Below, piece by piece: positions 54,824 through 63,387 of a stretch of 64,000 nt of DNA; positions within the stretch are counted from its first letter, which is position 1; each line of letters opens with the position of its first letter. Under the pieces are notes generated by a model. It searched no databases and had not been told where the DNA came from. It saw only the letters and a list, made by a program, of their open reading frames with translations. This stretch comes from Buchnera aphidicola (Brachycaudus tragopogonis) (GTDB taxonomy: Bacteria > Pseudomonadota > Gammaproteobacteria > Enterobacterales > Enterobacteriaceae). The translations under genes were made by a program, and so were the position numbers. The stretch spans positions 558,001 through 622,000 of the forward strand of contig NZ_OZ060418.1 of NCBI RefSeq assembly GCF_964059175.1, read 5' to 3'.

Positions 54824-55685
54824 ATGAATTGTTATAATTCCTACAAGTGGATAATATTTTTTATTTTTTTAGTCGCATTGCCAATTCAAGCTAATAATAA
54901 AAAAAATATTTTATTAAAAAACAATTCAAAAAAACTGTTTATTTTTAAAAAAAAATAAATTTAATAAAATACATAAGAATAATTTATTAAAAAAAATTAT
55001 TATAGCAATAGATGCAGGACATGGAGGACAAGATCCAGGCGCTATTGGTCATAAAGGATTACAAGAAAAAAAAGTTAATATTGAAATCGCACTTCAAATT
55101 AAGAAATTGCTAAACAATAATAAAATGTTTCATGCAATTCTAACACGTAATAATGACTATTATCTTTCACTTAAAAAAAGAAGACAATTTCTTACAAATA
55201 ATCAAATAAATTTATTAATTTCTATTCACGCAGACTCTTCTAAAAAACAATATATATCAGGAGCATCTGTATGGATAATTTCCAATGCTAGAATGAATCG
55301 TGAAATTAATAATTATTTAAAAAATAACAAATCCATAGTATCTTTTTCTAAAAATATTCAAAATATATTTAACCAAAATAAATACGATATATTTTTAAAA
55401 AAAACTATTCTTGATTTACAGTTTAATAATTTTCGAAAAATAGAGTTAGATTTATCTAAACATATACTTGAACAACTAAAAAAAAATATAAAACTACACA
55501 AAATACATCCAAATTATGCTAGTTTAGGAATATTAAGTTGTATTAATATACCTTCTATATTAATTGAAACTGGTTTTATTACAAATTTTGTAGAAGAAAA
55601 AAAACTAAGAACAACAGATTACCAAAACAAAATTGCTCAATCTATTTACTTAGCTTTAAGAAATTATTTTTCAAATTCGACTTAA
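54824..55685 (+). pseudogene. amiB: N-acetylmuramoyl-L-alanine amidase AmiB, split by a poly-A frameshift
   Basis: The first frame (ATG 54824, after AAGGAAAAA) gives a signal peptide, WIIFFIFLVALPIQANN, then ends at TAA after a run of nine A (54947-54955). The Amidase_3 catalytic domain continues in another frame: IIIAIDAGHGGQDPGAIG with the zinc histidine, NLLISIHADSSKK, and SILIETGFITNFVEE with the catalytic glutamate. Removing one A yields 286 residues. The AMIN and LysM domains of E. coli AmiB (445 residues) are absent. Its role would be splitting septal peptidoglycan. Confidence 0.85.
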
Positions 55686-55733
55686 CTGTTAAGTATAAAA
55701 CTGTTTTTTTTGAAAAAAAAAATATTTATCATT

Positions 55734-55770
55734 TTTAAGCATCTAAAAATATGTATATTAGATGCTTAAA
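55734..55770. terminator. Bidirectional terminator between amiB and rpmE
   Basis: TTTAAGCATCTAA (55734-55746) and TTAGATGCTTAAA (55758-55770) form a perfect 13-bp stem with an 11-base loop. It lies between the convergent amiB and rpmE genes, 49 bases from the former and 10 from the latter. T runs flank it in both directions, so it can serve both transcripts. Confidence 0.7.
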
Positions 55771-55779
55771 TAAAAAAAT

Positions 55780-55998
55780 TTATATTATTTTTTTTTTAGT
55801 AAGTTTAAAACGTTTTTTAAATCTTTCAACACGACCTCCAGTATCAATAACTCTTTGCTTTCCTGTATAGAATGGATGACATTTTGCGCATATATCTAAA
55901 TTTAAATTATGACTGATAGTAGAAAAAACTTCAACTATGTTTCCACAAGAACAAGTAGCTGTTATCTTAGAATAATGAGGATGGATTTTTTTTTTCAT
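55780..55998 (-). CDS. rpmE: 50S ribosomal protein L31
   Basis: Encodes the 72-residue zinc-binding form of L31. [20 protein letters not shown] opens the protein; the zinc ligands are Cys16, Cys18, then CAKC (Cys37 and Cys40). [24 protein letters not shown] is diagnostic. Length is close to E. coli (70), with a lysine-rich tail. It bridges the subunits at the central protuberance. It stands alone between amiB and ftsN. Confidence 0.95.
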   Translation of the reverse strand: MKKKIHPHYSKITATCSCGNIVEVFSTISHNLNLDICAKCHPFYTGKQRVIDTGGRVERFKKRFKLTKKKII

Positions 55999-56113
55999 AA
56001 AAAATTTTTCCTAAATTGATTATAATGTCTACTCTATTATACAATTATTAGTATATTAATAGTAAAAAATTAGTAATATATATTCTTATAGACCAATAAT
56101 ATATATAAAATAT

Positions 56114-56368
56114 ATGTATGATGATAAAAATAAAATTAATTCCATGTATTTTAAAAAATACAAAAAAAATAAAAAAAATATAAAATTAAACACATATATA
56201 CTTTGCATATTAATATCAATATTTATTTCTTTAATTCATTTAAATGTAAATGTTAAACGTTTATCTAAAAAAGATCATCATTTAACGCAACATAGTAAAA
56301 ATGAAAATTTATTACCTCCTAAGCCAAAAGAAAAATGGAAATATATTAAAAAATTAGAAAATTTATAA
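56114..56368 (+). CDS. ftsN: Truncated cell division protein FtsN
   Basis: Encodes only 84 residues: a basic cytoplasmic N-terminus, one membrane helix (TYILCILISIFISLIHL, about residues 28-45), and a short periplasmic part ending LLPPKPKEKWKYIKKLENL. That end aligns with E. coli FtsN GLPPKPEERWRYIKELES, the start of the essential periplasmic segment. Everything after it, including the SPOR domain of the 319-residue E. coli protein, is missing. The position immediately upstream of hslVU is that of E. coli ftsN. It may still trigger septal synthesis, or be decaying. Confidence 0.75.
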   Translation: MYDDKNKINSMYFKKYKKNKKNIKLNTYILCILISIFISLIHLNVNVKRLSKKDHHLTQHSKNENLLPPKPKEKWKYIKKLENL

Positions 56369-56550
56369 AGCATGATCTTTAAAAAATAAATTTAATTAAA
56401 TAATTAAAAAATATTTCTTTTACATGATTTATTTGAAAAGTAAAAATTAACAATAATTTACTATGTAAAATAAAAATAGCAAATTATATTTTATATAATA
56501 TATTTTTTATGCAAAATTAGAAATGTGTAAAAAATAAAAACGTTATGTTA

Positions 56551-56564
56551 AAGAGGCTTCTCTT
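56551..56564 (+). promoter_or_regulatory. Small hairpin covering the hslV ribosome-binding site
   Basis: AAGAG (56551-56555) and CTCTT (56560-56564) can pair around a GCTT loop, and the AGAGG inside is the best ribosome-binding site for the GTG at 56565. A hairpin that hides the site could make translation temperature-dependent. The stem is only 5 bp, so this is a weak candidate. Confidence 0.25.
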
Positions 56565-57095
56565 GTGACCACAATATTAAGTGTAAGATTAAAAAATAAA
56601 GTAGTAATTGGAGGTGATGGGCAAGCAACTTTAGGCAACACCATTATGAAAAGTAATGTTAAAAAAATTAGATCTCTTTATCGTGGGAAAGTTATTGCTG
56701 GTTTTGCAGGAGGAACTGCAGATGCATTTACTTTATTTGAAATGTTTGAAAAAAAATTGTCGTTATATCAAGGTCAATTACAACGCGCAGCTATTGAATT
56801 AGCAAAAGATTGGCGATCTGATAGAATGCTGCGAAAACTTGAAGCATTATTAGCAGTAGCAGATAAAGAAACATCATTAATTATTACAGGTAATGGAGAT
56901 GTCATACAACCAGAAGATGACTTAATAGCTATAGGATCAGGTGGTTCTTATGCTCAATCTTCTGCTCGAGCATTAATAGACAATACAGATTTAAATGCAA
57001 ACGAAATTGTAGAAAAATCATTGAATATTGCAGCAAATATTTGCATTTATACAAATCATACTTTTACTATAAAAGAACTATTTTCAGAAAAATAA
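56565..57095 (+). CDS. hslV: ATP-dependent protease subunit HslV
   Basis: Encodes the 176-residue proteasome-like peptidase ClpQ. It begins at GTG. After removal of Met, the N-terminal Thr of [19 protein letters not shown] is the nucleophile. [32 protein letters not shown] and [19 protein letters not shown] are nearly identical to E. coli. The length equals E. coli. It is translated just before hslU, with an 11-base gap, and its heat-shock role is known in the family. Confidence 0.97.
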   Translation: MTTILSVRLKNKVVIGGDGQATLGNTIMKSNVKKIRSLYRGKVIAGFAGGTADAFTLFEMFEKKLSLYQGQLQRAAIELAKDWRSDRMLRKLEALLAVADKETSLIITGNGDVIQPEDDLIAIGSGGSYAQSSARALIDNTDLNANEIVEKSLNIAANICIYTNHTFTIKELFSEK

Positions 57096-57106
57096 GGAAT
57101 ATCTCT

Positions 57107-58438
57107 ATGTCTGAAATGACTCCTCCTCAAATTGTTTCTGAACTTGATAAGTTTATTATTGGTCAAGAAAAAGCAAAAAGAGCTGTGTCTATCGCATTAA
57201 GAAATCGTTGGCGTCGAATGCAATTAAATAGTGAGCTACGACATGAAATTACACCTAAAAATATTTTAATGATTGGTCCTACAGGAGTAGGAAAAACAGA
57301 AATCGCAAGACGTTTAGCTAAGTTAGCTAATTCTCCTTTTATTAAAGTAGAGGCAACTAAATTTACTGAAGTAGGATATGTAGGAAAAGAAGTAGATTCA
57401 ATCATTCGCGATTTAACTGATGCTGCAATAAAAATGATACGCATAAAAAATATTGAAAAAAATAAAATACGCGTTGAAGAAATTGTAGAAGAAAGAATAT
57501 TAGATGTATTAGTTCCTAGACCTAATAAAAATTGGACAGAAAATGAAAAAAATGAAAGTTTATTAAATACTATTCAAACATTTCGAAAAAAATTAAGAGA
57601 AGGAGTGTTAGATGAAAAAGAAATAGAAATTAACGTATTAACAACAACTATGGGCGTTGAAATCATGGCTCCGCCAGGAATGGAAGAATTAACCAGTCAA
57701 TTGCAATCTTTATTTCAAAATTTAGGAGGACACAAAAAGAATAATCGACGTCTTAAAATTAAAGATGCTATTAAATTATTAACAGAAGAAGAAGCTGCTA
57801 AATTAATTAATCAAGAAGAGATAAAAAAAGAAGCAATTAATGCAGTAGAACAAAATGGTATAGTTTTTATTGATGAAATCGATAAAATATGCAAAAGAGG
57901 TGATTCTTCTGGCCCAGACATTTCACGAGAAGGTGTTCAAAGAGATTTACTTCCATTAGTTGAAGGTTGTACTGTGTCTACTAAACATGGAATGGTTAAA
58001 ACAGATCATATTTTATTTATCGCATCTGGTGCTTTTCAAACATCTACTCCTTCTGATTTAATTCCTGAATTACAAGGACGGCTTCCAATAAAAGTAGAAT
58101 TACAAGCATTGACTATTGATGATTTTGAAAAAATTTTAACTGAACCTAAAGCATCTATTACCGTACAATATCAAGCACTTATGAAAACAGAAGGTGTTCA
58201 TATAAAATTTACAAAAGAAGGAATACGTAATATTGCAGAAGCTGCTTGGAAAGTTAATGAATCTATGGAAAATATTGGTGCTCGTCGATTACATACTGTA
58301 TTAGAAAAGTTAATGGAAGACATATCTTTTAATGCAACTGAAAATCAAGGTAATACTATTACAGTTGATTCAAAATATGTAGGACAGCATTTAGATCAAT
58401 TGATATCTAATGAAGATCTTAGTCGTTTTATTTTATAA
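57107..58438 (+). CDS. hslU: ATP-dependent protease ATPase subunit HslU
   Basis: Encodes the 443-residue AAA+ unfoldase ClpY. The start [20 protein letters not shown] matches E. coli and has AAGGA upstream; an open frame extends further upstream into hslV. Walker A is [15 protein letters not shown] near residues 57-70, the pore motif GYVG near 91, Walker [13 protein letters not shown] near 250, and the C-terminal SRFIL that docks into HslV is intact. A strong hairpin follows. Confidence 0.97.
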   Translation: MSEMTPPQIVSELDKFIIGQEKAKRAVSIALRNRWRRMQLNSELRHEITPKNILMIGPTGVGKTEIARRLAKLANSPFIKVEATKFTEVGYVGKEVDSIIRDLTDAAIKMIRIKNIEKNKIRVEEIVEERILDVLVPRPNKNWTENEKNESLLNTIQTFRKKLREGVLDEKEIEINVLTTTMGVEIMAPPGMEELTSQLQSLFQNLGGHKKNNRRLKIKDAIKLLTEEEAAKLINQEEIKKEAINAVEQNGIVFIDEIDKICKRGDSSGPDISREGVQRDLLPLVEGCTVSTKHGMVKTDHILFIASGAFQTSTPSDLIPELQGRLPIKVELQALTIDDFEKILTEPKASITVQYQALMKTEGVHIKFTKEGIRNIAEAAWKVNESMENIGARRLHTVLEKLMEDISFNATENQGNTITVDSKYVGQHLDQLISNEDLSRFIL

Positions 58439-58451
58439 TTAATTTTTTTAA

Positions 58452-58494
58452 AATATTTATCCATTATAACATCAATCTAAAATGGATGAATATT
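58452..58494 (+). terminator. Terminator of hslVU
   Basis: AATATTTATCCATT (58452-58465) and AATGGATGAATATT (58481-58494) pair over 14 bp with a single T-G wobble and a 15-base loop, 13 bases after the hslU stop. It separates hslVU from ibpA. Confidence 0.6.
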
Positions 58495-58543
58495 TTGATA
58501 AAAAATGAATTTAATATATCAATAAATAATTAAAAAAATAGTA

Positions 58544-58570
58544 TTGAAAAAAAAAAATAAGACCTTATAT
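58544..58570 (+). promoter_or_regulatory. Candidate sigma-32 heat-shock promoter of ibpA
   Basis: TTGAA (58544-58548) is followed after a 14-base spacer by CCTTATAT (58563-58570), resembling the sigma-32 consensus CTTGAA and CCCATnT. The A run that begins in the -35 element is 11 adenines long (58547-58557). Published work on pea aphid Buchnera showed that loss of one A from a homopolymer in this promoter abolishes ibpA heat induction. Position, about 90 bases before the ibpA ATG, fits. Elements are read by eye. Confidence 0.6.
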
Positions 58571-58657
58571 GAAATAAGACAATGTTTTTATCTTTAGAAC
58601 AAGTTACTTAAAAATTCAATCTTTTTATAATTAAATATAATTAAGAGGAGTATTTTT

Positions 58658-59149
58658 ATGTCTTATCGCTCTCTTTCATTCATTCCAAATTTTAATGATC
58701 ATGATATTTTTTCAAATAGATTCAATCAAATAGACAAAATGTTTAGTACGTTAACAGGAGAAAAACCTATATCTGATACACCAGCATATAATCTTTATCA
58801 AATAAATGAAGTAGAATATGAATTAACACTCAATATTCCTGGATATGAAGAAAAAGAATTAGATATATCTGTACATAATAATCAATTATCTATTCAAGGA
58901 AGAAAAGAAAACCAAAAAGAAAATATTAACAATGACAAAAAAGAAATTAGTAAATGGTTGCATAAAGGAATAATATTTAATAATTTTTCTCTAAACTTTA
59001 ATTTAGATCATAAAATTAAGGTAAAAAAAGCAGAGTTAAATTTAGGCTTGTTAAAACTACATTTTGAATGCAATATTCCAGAAGAAGAAAAACCTAAAAA
59101 AATCTCTATTAATATACCAAACGATACTAAAAAAATTGATAAAAAATAA
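58658..59149 (+). CDS. ibpA: Small heat shock protein IbpA
   Basis: Encodes a 163-residue alpha-crystallin-type holdase that keeps aggregated proteins accessible to refolding. The N-terminus has SLSFIPNFNDHDIFSNRFNQI like E. coli IbpA. The crystallin domain runs about residues 40-140 (YELTLNIPGYEEKELDISVH, NFSLNFNLDHKIKVKKAEL, LGLLKLHFECNIPEEEKPKK). The C-terminal anchor ISINIP is kept. The protein is longer than E. coli (137), mainly from lysine-rich additions. It has an AGAGGAG ribosome-binding site and a sigma-32-like promoter upstream. Confidence 0.95.
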   Translation: MSYRSLSFIPNFNDHDIFSNRFNQIDKMFSTLTGEKPISDTPAYNLYQINEVEYELTLNIPGYEEKELDISVHNNQLSIQGRKENQKENINNDKKEISKWLHKGIIFNNFSLNFNLDHKIKVKKAELNLGLLKLHFECNIPEEEKPKKISINIPNDTKKIDKK

Positions 59150-59195
59150 AATAAAAAATAATGTTACAAACATATCACCATTCTTATTAAAAAAA

Positions 59196-59229
59196 ATCAT
59201 TGTACTTATTTTTATATGAGTACAATGAT
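59196..59229 (+). terminator. Terminator of ibpA
   Basis: ATCATTGTACT (59196-59206) and AGTACAATGAT (59219-59229) form a perfect 11-bp stem with a 12-base loop, which can extend inward. It lies 46 bases after the ibpA stop and 35 bases before fpr, so it should isolate the heat-shock transcript. Confidence 0.6.
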
Positions 59230-59263
59230 CTGAAAATATTACTATTATTGAGAATAATAAAAA

Positions 59264-60028
59264 ATGAATTCTTGGATTAATGCAGATGTTATAAAAATAA
59301 AGAAATGGACGAATAAAAACTTATTTAGTCTTATTTTAAGAGCCCCTATTGAACCGTTTCATGCAGGACAGTTTACTAAATTAGCTCTATATGATAATAA
59401 TACTGATATTTTTCGAAAAAAAATTCAAAGAGCATACTCATATGTTAATGCTCCTAGCGATAAAAATTTAGAAATTTATATTGTTCGTGTTTTAGATGGA
59501 AAATTAAGTAATTTATTATACCATCTTCAAGATGGTGACAATGTTTTTATTAAAAAAAAATCATTTGGTTTTTTTACTATAGATGAAATACCTGATTCTG
59601 AAACTTTATGGATGTTTGCTACAGGAACTGCTATAGGTCCATATTGTTCTATTTTAAAAGAAGGTAAAAATCTTGATAGATTTAATAATATTGTACTAAT
59701 ACATGCAGTACGATATCAAAATGAATTAAATTATCTTCCTCTTATGAAAAGCCTTTCTCAAAAGTACAATGGAAAATTAAAAATACAAACTGTTATTAGT
59801 CGAGAGGAAAATAAAAATTCTTTAACTGGTAGAATTCCTTTTTTGATAAATAGTAAAATACTAGAAAAAAAAATTGGTTTATCAATAAATCCTGAAACTT
59901 CGCATGTCATGTTATGTGGAAATCCTTTTATGGTAAAAGATACATATTTATATCTTAAAAATAATAGAAATATGAAAAAACATTTACGTTGTAAAAAAGG
60001 TAATATAACAATGGAAAGTTATTGGTAA
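59264..60028 (+). CDS. fpr: Ferredoxin/flavodoxin-NADP+ reductase
   Basis: Encodes a 254-residue FAD-containing reductase. The FAD-binding [11 protein letters not shown] (near residues 62-72) and NADP-binding [18 protein letters not shown] are clear. [12 protein letters not shown] and a C-terminal [10 protein letters not shown], with the terminal aromatic residue stacking on FAD, are preserved. The length is near E. coli (248). It would supply electrons to flavodoxin or ferredoxin, for instance for Fe-S assembly. It converges on epmA with 15 bases between stops. Confidence 0.94.
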   Translation: MNSWINADVIKIKKWTNKNLFSLILRAPIEPFHAGQFTKLALYDNNTDIFRKKIQRAYSYVNAPSDKNLEIYIVRVLDGKLSNLLYHLQDGDNVFIKKKSFGFFTIDEIPDSETLWMFATGTAIGPYCSILKEGKNLDRFNNIVLIHAVRYQNELNYLPLMKSLSQKYNGKLKIQTVISREENKNSLTGRIPFLINSKILEKKIGLSINPETSHVMLCGNPFMVKDTYLYLKNNRNMKKHLRCKKGNITMESYW

Positions 60029-60043
60029 ATTATTTCATCAAAT

Positions 60044-61021
60044 TCAACAACGATCTAGCGGAAAAGATATTACTTCGTTAATGTTGTTTTGATCTAAAGC
60101 AAGCATGATCAGTCGATCTAAACCTATTGCCACACCGGAACACGGAGGTAATCCATAAGATAAAGCCTTCAAAAAATAATCATCTATTTTCCGAACAGGT
60201 AGATTCATAGCGATTCGATTTTTATTATCTTTTAAAAAACGATTCTTCTGTTCATTAACATCTGTTAGTTCATAAAAACCATTTCCTAATTCTATTCCTT
60301 TAAAAAATAATTCAAATCTTTCTGAAATACGAGAATCTTTTACATTAATTGCAGCAAGAGATGCTTGTTCTGCAGGAAAATGATAGACAAATAAAGGTTT
60401 TTTTTTACCAAGATTAGGTTCTATATGTAATGTAAATAATAATTGTATTAATTTGTTTAAATCCTGTTCTAAATGGGTTAAATGATCTAATTTTAATTTT
60501 TTAGATAATTTTTTTAATTCTATCAAGCTAGTATCTAAAGGATCTATTTTAAAAAATTTTATAAATACATTTTGATATGAAATTTTATCTGATTTTGGAT
60601 ATTTTAAAACTTTTTGAAGCAAATCATTGATCTCTCTCATTAATTTAGTTATAGAATAAAATGGTTGATACCATTCTAAAATAGTAAATTCTGGATTATG
60701 ATATTTACCTAATTCTTCGTTCCTAAAACTATGACAAATTTGATATATAGGTCCACTTTCTGCTGCTAATAAACGTTTCATATGATATTCTGGACTAGTC
60801 ATTAACCATAATGTCAACTTATCAACATGATTTAATGAAAAATAATCTGTTTTAAAAGGTACTAAATTCACATCAGTAACTGTTGAACGAGATAAAACAG
60901 GTGTTTCTACTTCTAGAATATTACGTTCTAAAAAAAATAAACGAATATTAGAAATTATTTTTGATCTTTTTATTAAGTTTTTAATTGAAGCACTAGGTTT
61001 CCAAATATTTTTTAAGTTCAT
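60044..61021 (-). CDS. epmA: EF-P--lysine ligase EpmA (PoxA/GenX)
   Basis: Encodes the 325-residue paralogue of class II lysyl-tRNA synthetase that lacks the anticodon-binding domain and attaches beta-lysine to EF-P Lys34. Motif 2 is QICHSFRNEELGKYHNPEFTILEWY and motif 3 is GVAIGLDRLIML near the C-terminus. LWLMTSPEYHMKRLLA and GIELGNGFYELTD are family blocks. The length is exactly that of E. coli. Its partners efp and epmB lie outside this window. It is divergent from coaD. Confidence 0.95.
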   Translation of the reverse strand: MNLKNIWKPSASIKNLIKRSKIISNIRLFFLERNILEVETPVLSRSTVTDVNLVPFKTDYFSLNHVDKLTLWLMTSPEYHMKRLLAAESGPIYQICHSFRNEELGKYHNPEFTILEWYQPFYSITKLMREINDLLQKVLKYPKSDKISYQNVFIKFFKIDPLDTSLIELKKLSKKLKLDHLTHLEQDLNKLIQLLFTLHIEPNLGKKKPLFVYHFPAEQASLAAINVKDSRISERFELFFKGIELGNGFYELTDVNEQKNRFLKDNKNRIAMNLPVRKIDDYFLKALSYGLPPCSGVAIGLDRLIMLALDQNNINEVISFPLDRC

Positions 61022-61140
61022 ATCAATTTTCTTTAAAAAATTTATTATTAAACAATGAAAAACATAAGATTTTATCTAATAAAAAAGTTATATATTTAAA
61101 AATAAGATTTAAATAAACTAGTGAAAAAATAGAATAAATG

Positions 61141-61638
61141 ATGAATAAAACTGCAATATATCCCGGTACATTTGATCCTATTACATATGGACATTTAGAT
61201 ATTATAACACGTGCAACAAAAATATTTGATAGTATAACTATTGCAATTTCTAATAATTTGAAAAAAAAACCTATTTTTAATTTAAAAGAACGAATCGAAT
61301 TAACTCGAATAGCTACATTACATCTTAAAAACGTAAAAAAAATACTTGGATTTAATGATTTATTAGCTAATCTAGCAAAAAAAGAAAAGACTAATGTTTT
61401 AATTAGAGGAGTACGCACAATATTTGATTTTGATTATGAAATAAAATTAGCAGCTATCAATAAACAAATTTATCCAGATTTAGATAGTATTTTCTTACTA
61501 TCTTCTAAAGAAGTCTCTTTTATATCTTCTTCTTTTGTTAAAGAAATAGCAAAATATAAAGGTAATACAAAACCATATCTTCCAAAAGAAGTACATTTTG
61601 CATTATTAAAAAAACTTAAAAATGTTTCTATAAAGTAA
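61141..61638 (+). CDS. coaD: Phosphopantetheine adenylyltransferase
   Basis: Encodes a 165-residue enzyme making dephospho-CoA. The start MNKTAIYPGTFDPITYGHLD aligns with E. coli MQKRAIYPGTFDP; another ATG one codon earlier is possible. The nucleotidyl-transfer motif TFDPITYGH, RGVRTIFDFDYEIKLA and the C-terminal FISSSFVKEIA are intact. It stands alone, followed by a very strong hairpin shared with the convergent downstream gene. Confidence 0.95.
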   Translation: MNKTAIYPGTFDPITYGHLDIITRATKIFDSITIAISNNLKKKPIFNLKERIELTRIATLHLKNVKKILGFNDLLANLAKKEKTNVLIRGVRTIFDFDYEIKLAAINKQIYPDLDSIFLLSSKEVSFISSSFVKEIAKYKGNTKPYLPKEVHFALLKKLKNVSIK

Positions 61639-61655
61639 TATGTTTTTATATAAGA

Positions 61656-61683
61656 CAATAGAGTGTAATCATACACTCTATTG
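61656..61683. terminator. Bidirectional terminator after coaD
   Basis: CAATAGAGTGTA (61656-61667) and TACACTCTATTG (61672-61683) form a perfect 12-bp stem with a 4-base loop, 17 bases after coaD. It is the most regular hairpin in the window and contains G-C pairs. It lies between convergent genes (coaD and the unrecognised gene at 61740-63163) and can terminate both. Confidence 0.75.
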
Positions 61684-61739
61684 TATAGATAAAAAAAATT
61701 ATATATTTACTTATTTATTTTATATAAAAAATATAACAT

Positions 61740-63163
61740 TTATTTTTTCAAAAAATGCGAATATTTCATGACTGGTGCATCTTTTAGAGGGATAACAACA
61801 GTTGCACGTATTCCAAAAGATTTATATTTTGCAATATTATTATTATTTTTTATATCTAAATCAGATAAATTAGTGGCAACTAATTTAATCGAACCATCAT
61901 CTAGTTGATCTATTTTATAAATATTTCTAGAGTTTTTGATTTGATATTCATTAATTTCTGGATTTTCAGAAACTAATTGAAGATAAGATTGATATAAAAA
62001 TTTTTGATTCGCATATGTAGAAATTAATTTTTGAAAATTAGATTCTGGTATGATTTTTTGAAAATCTTGAATCATTTGTGTTCTATTATTTAAATTAATA
62101 AAATTGTCATTTATAATAAAAAGAAATGGATGAGAATCATTCATAAACTGATTATCTAATTCATTAGATAATTTTAAATTTTCATAATGTTTTTGAAAAT
62201 TTTTAATTGTAAATGAAATATTTTCTAAAGAATTCAATTGATCTGAAACTTGCCATAAATCATGATTAACAAAGTTATTATAATAAGATTCTTGAACACT
62301 TTTATTCATTCTTTCTTTAAAAGTTTTATCTATCTTTAAAATATTTTTTCTTCCTTCTAAATCAAAATTCTCATCGAATCTTGTCGTAGAATAGAAATTA
62401 TTTTTATTATCGTGAGTTTTAGCTGGAGCATTGAGAAGATCAGGAAATGAACTTTGATATTCAGGATGTGTTGGATTATTATTTAATTGATTAATAATTT
62501 TTATTTTGCCTTGAGAACGAATTTTATCAATGATGGCTTTTATAAAAATTTTTGATGATTCGATAGTTTTTTTAAGGTCTTCAATATTTTTTTTTAAAGA
62601 TTCAATTGACTCTTGATTAGAGTCTGATTTTACATCTTGAAAAAATAGTTTTTTAATAGTTTTTCCATTAAATAAATCTATAGTTTCTGTTTTTACAGTT
62701 TCATAAGTTGTGACAACAGTGTTTTTTATTGTCTCAAGAATATCTTCAGTAATCTTTAAAATATCAAAATCAAAGAATTTTTTATTAAAAAAATATGGAG
62801 AGAAATTATTTAGAATTTTTTTTTCATCAACATATCTTGAACGATATAACTTTTTTTATTATCATTAATTATTTTTTGTGAATCTTTTTCTAAAAAAAAA
62901 TTATCTTTTATATTATATTTCTTAAGTATGTTGTCTTGAGCATTTTGTTCTAAAATTTTTAATAAAATTAAAGAATCTTCATAATATGTTTTTTCTAAAT
63001 TTGTTGAATGTTTTTTATCTTGGAATACTTCAAAATTTTTATTTTTTTTAATTTCTTGCTGTTTGTTGAATATTTTTTCAAGAATTTTAGGATCAAAATC
63101 TATTTTATTTCTAGATTTTTTATTTGTCGGATCTATTGAAGTAATTAAGAAATTAGATGACAT
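61740..63163 (-). pseudogene. Unrecognised lineage-restricted protein, split by a poly-A frameshift
   Basis: I do not recognise a known domain. Frame one starts at ATG 63163 (MSSNFLITSIDPTNKKSRNK) behind a strong AAAGGAC site and ends at 62810. Frame two is open from 62855 to the stop at 61740. They join at nine A (62824-62816, minus strand). One extra A gives a continuous 474-residue protein. It is hydrophilic and Lys/Asn-rich, with no signal peptide or membrane helix, and a probable coiled coil (SIESLKKNIEDLKKTIESSK). Position before rsmJ suggests the Buchnera family I recall as yba3, but this is uncertain. Confidence 0.6.
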
Positions 63164-63387
63164 AATTTTTGTCCTTTTTTAATTTACTATTTTTAATTGA
63201 ATAAATTTTTATATAAATGTAAATTGAATCTATATAAAAAAATTAATAATGTGAATTTTTTATATGAAACTTCAAAAAATTATTTTTAATACATTATTTA
63301 CATTAAATATATAAAAAATTACCAAATTATATTTTAATTAAATTTCTTCAAAAGTCAATTATTAATTTAAAAAAAAAAGAAAAAAAT
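63164..63387. other. Divergent spacer before rsmJ
   Basis: About 220 A+T-rich bases separate the starts of the unrecognised gene and rsmJ. Nothing but possible promoters is expected; no hairpin or reading frame stands out. Confidence 0.4.

Noticed and set aside
55107..55685. Independent gene starting at ATG 55107 inside amiB
   Set aside because: The same frame continues upstream through the zinc motif IDAGHGGQD to the A9 tract, so it is the 3' part of amiB.
61023..61418. 131-residue minus-strand frame opposite coaD
   Set aside because: It lies entirely antisense to the well-conserved coaD and has no recognisable domain.
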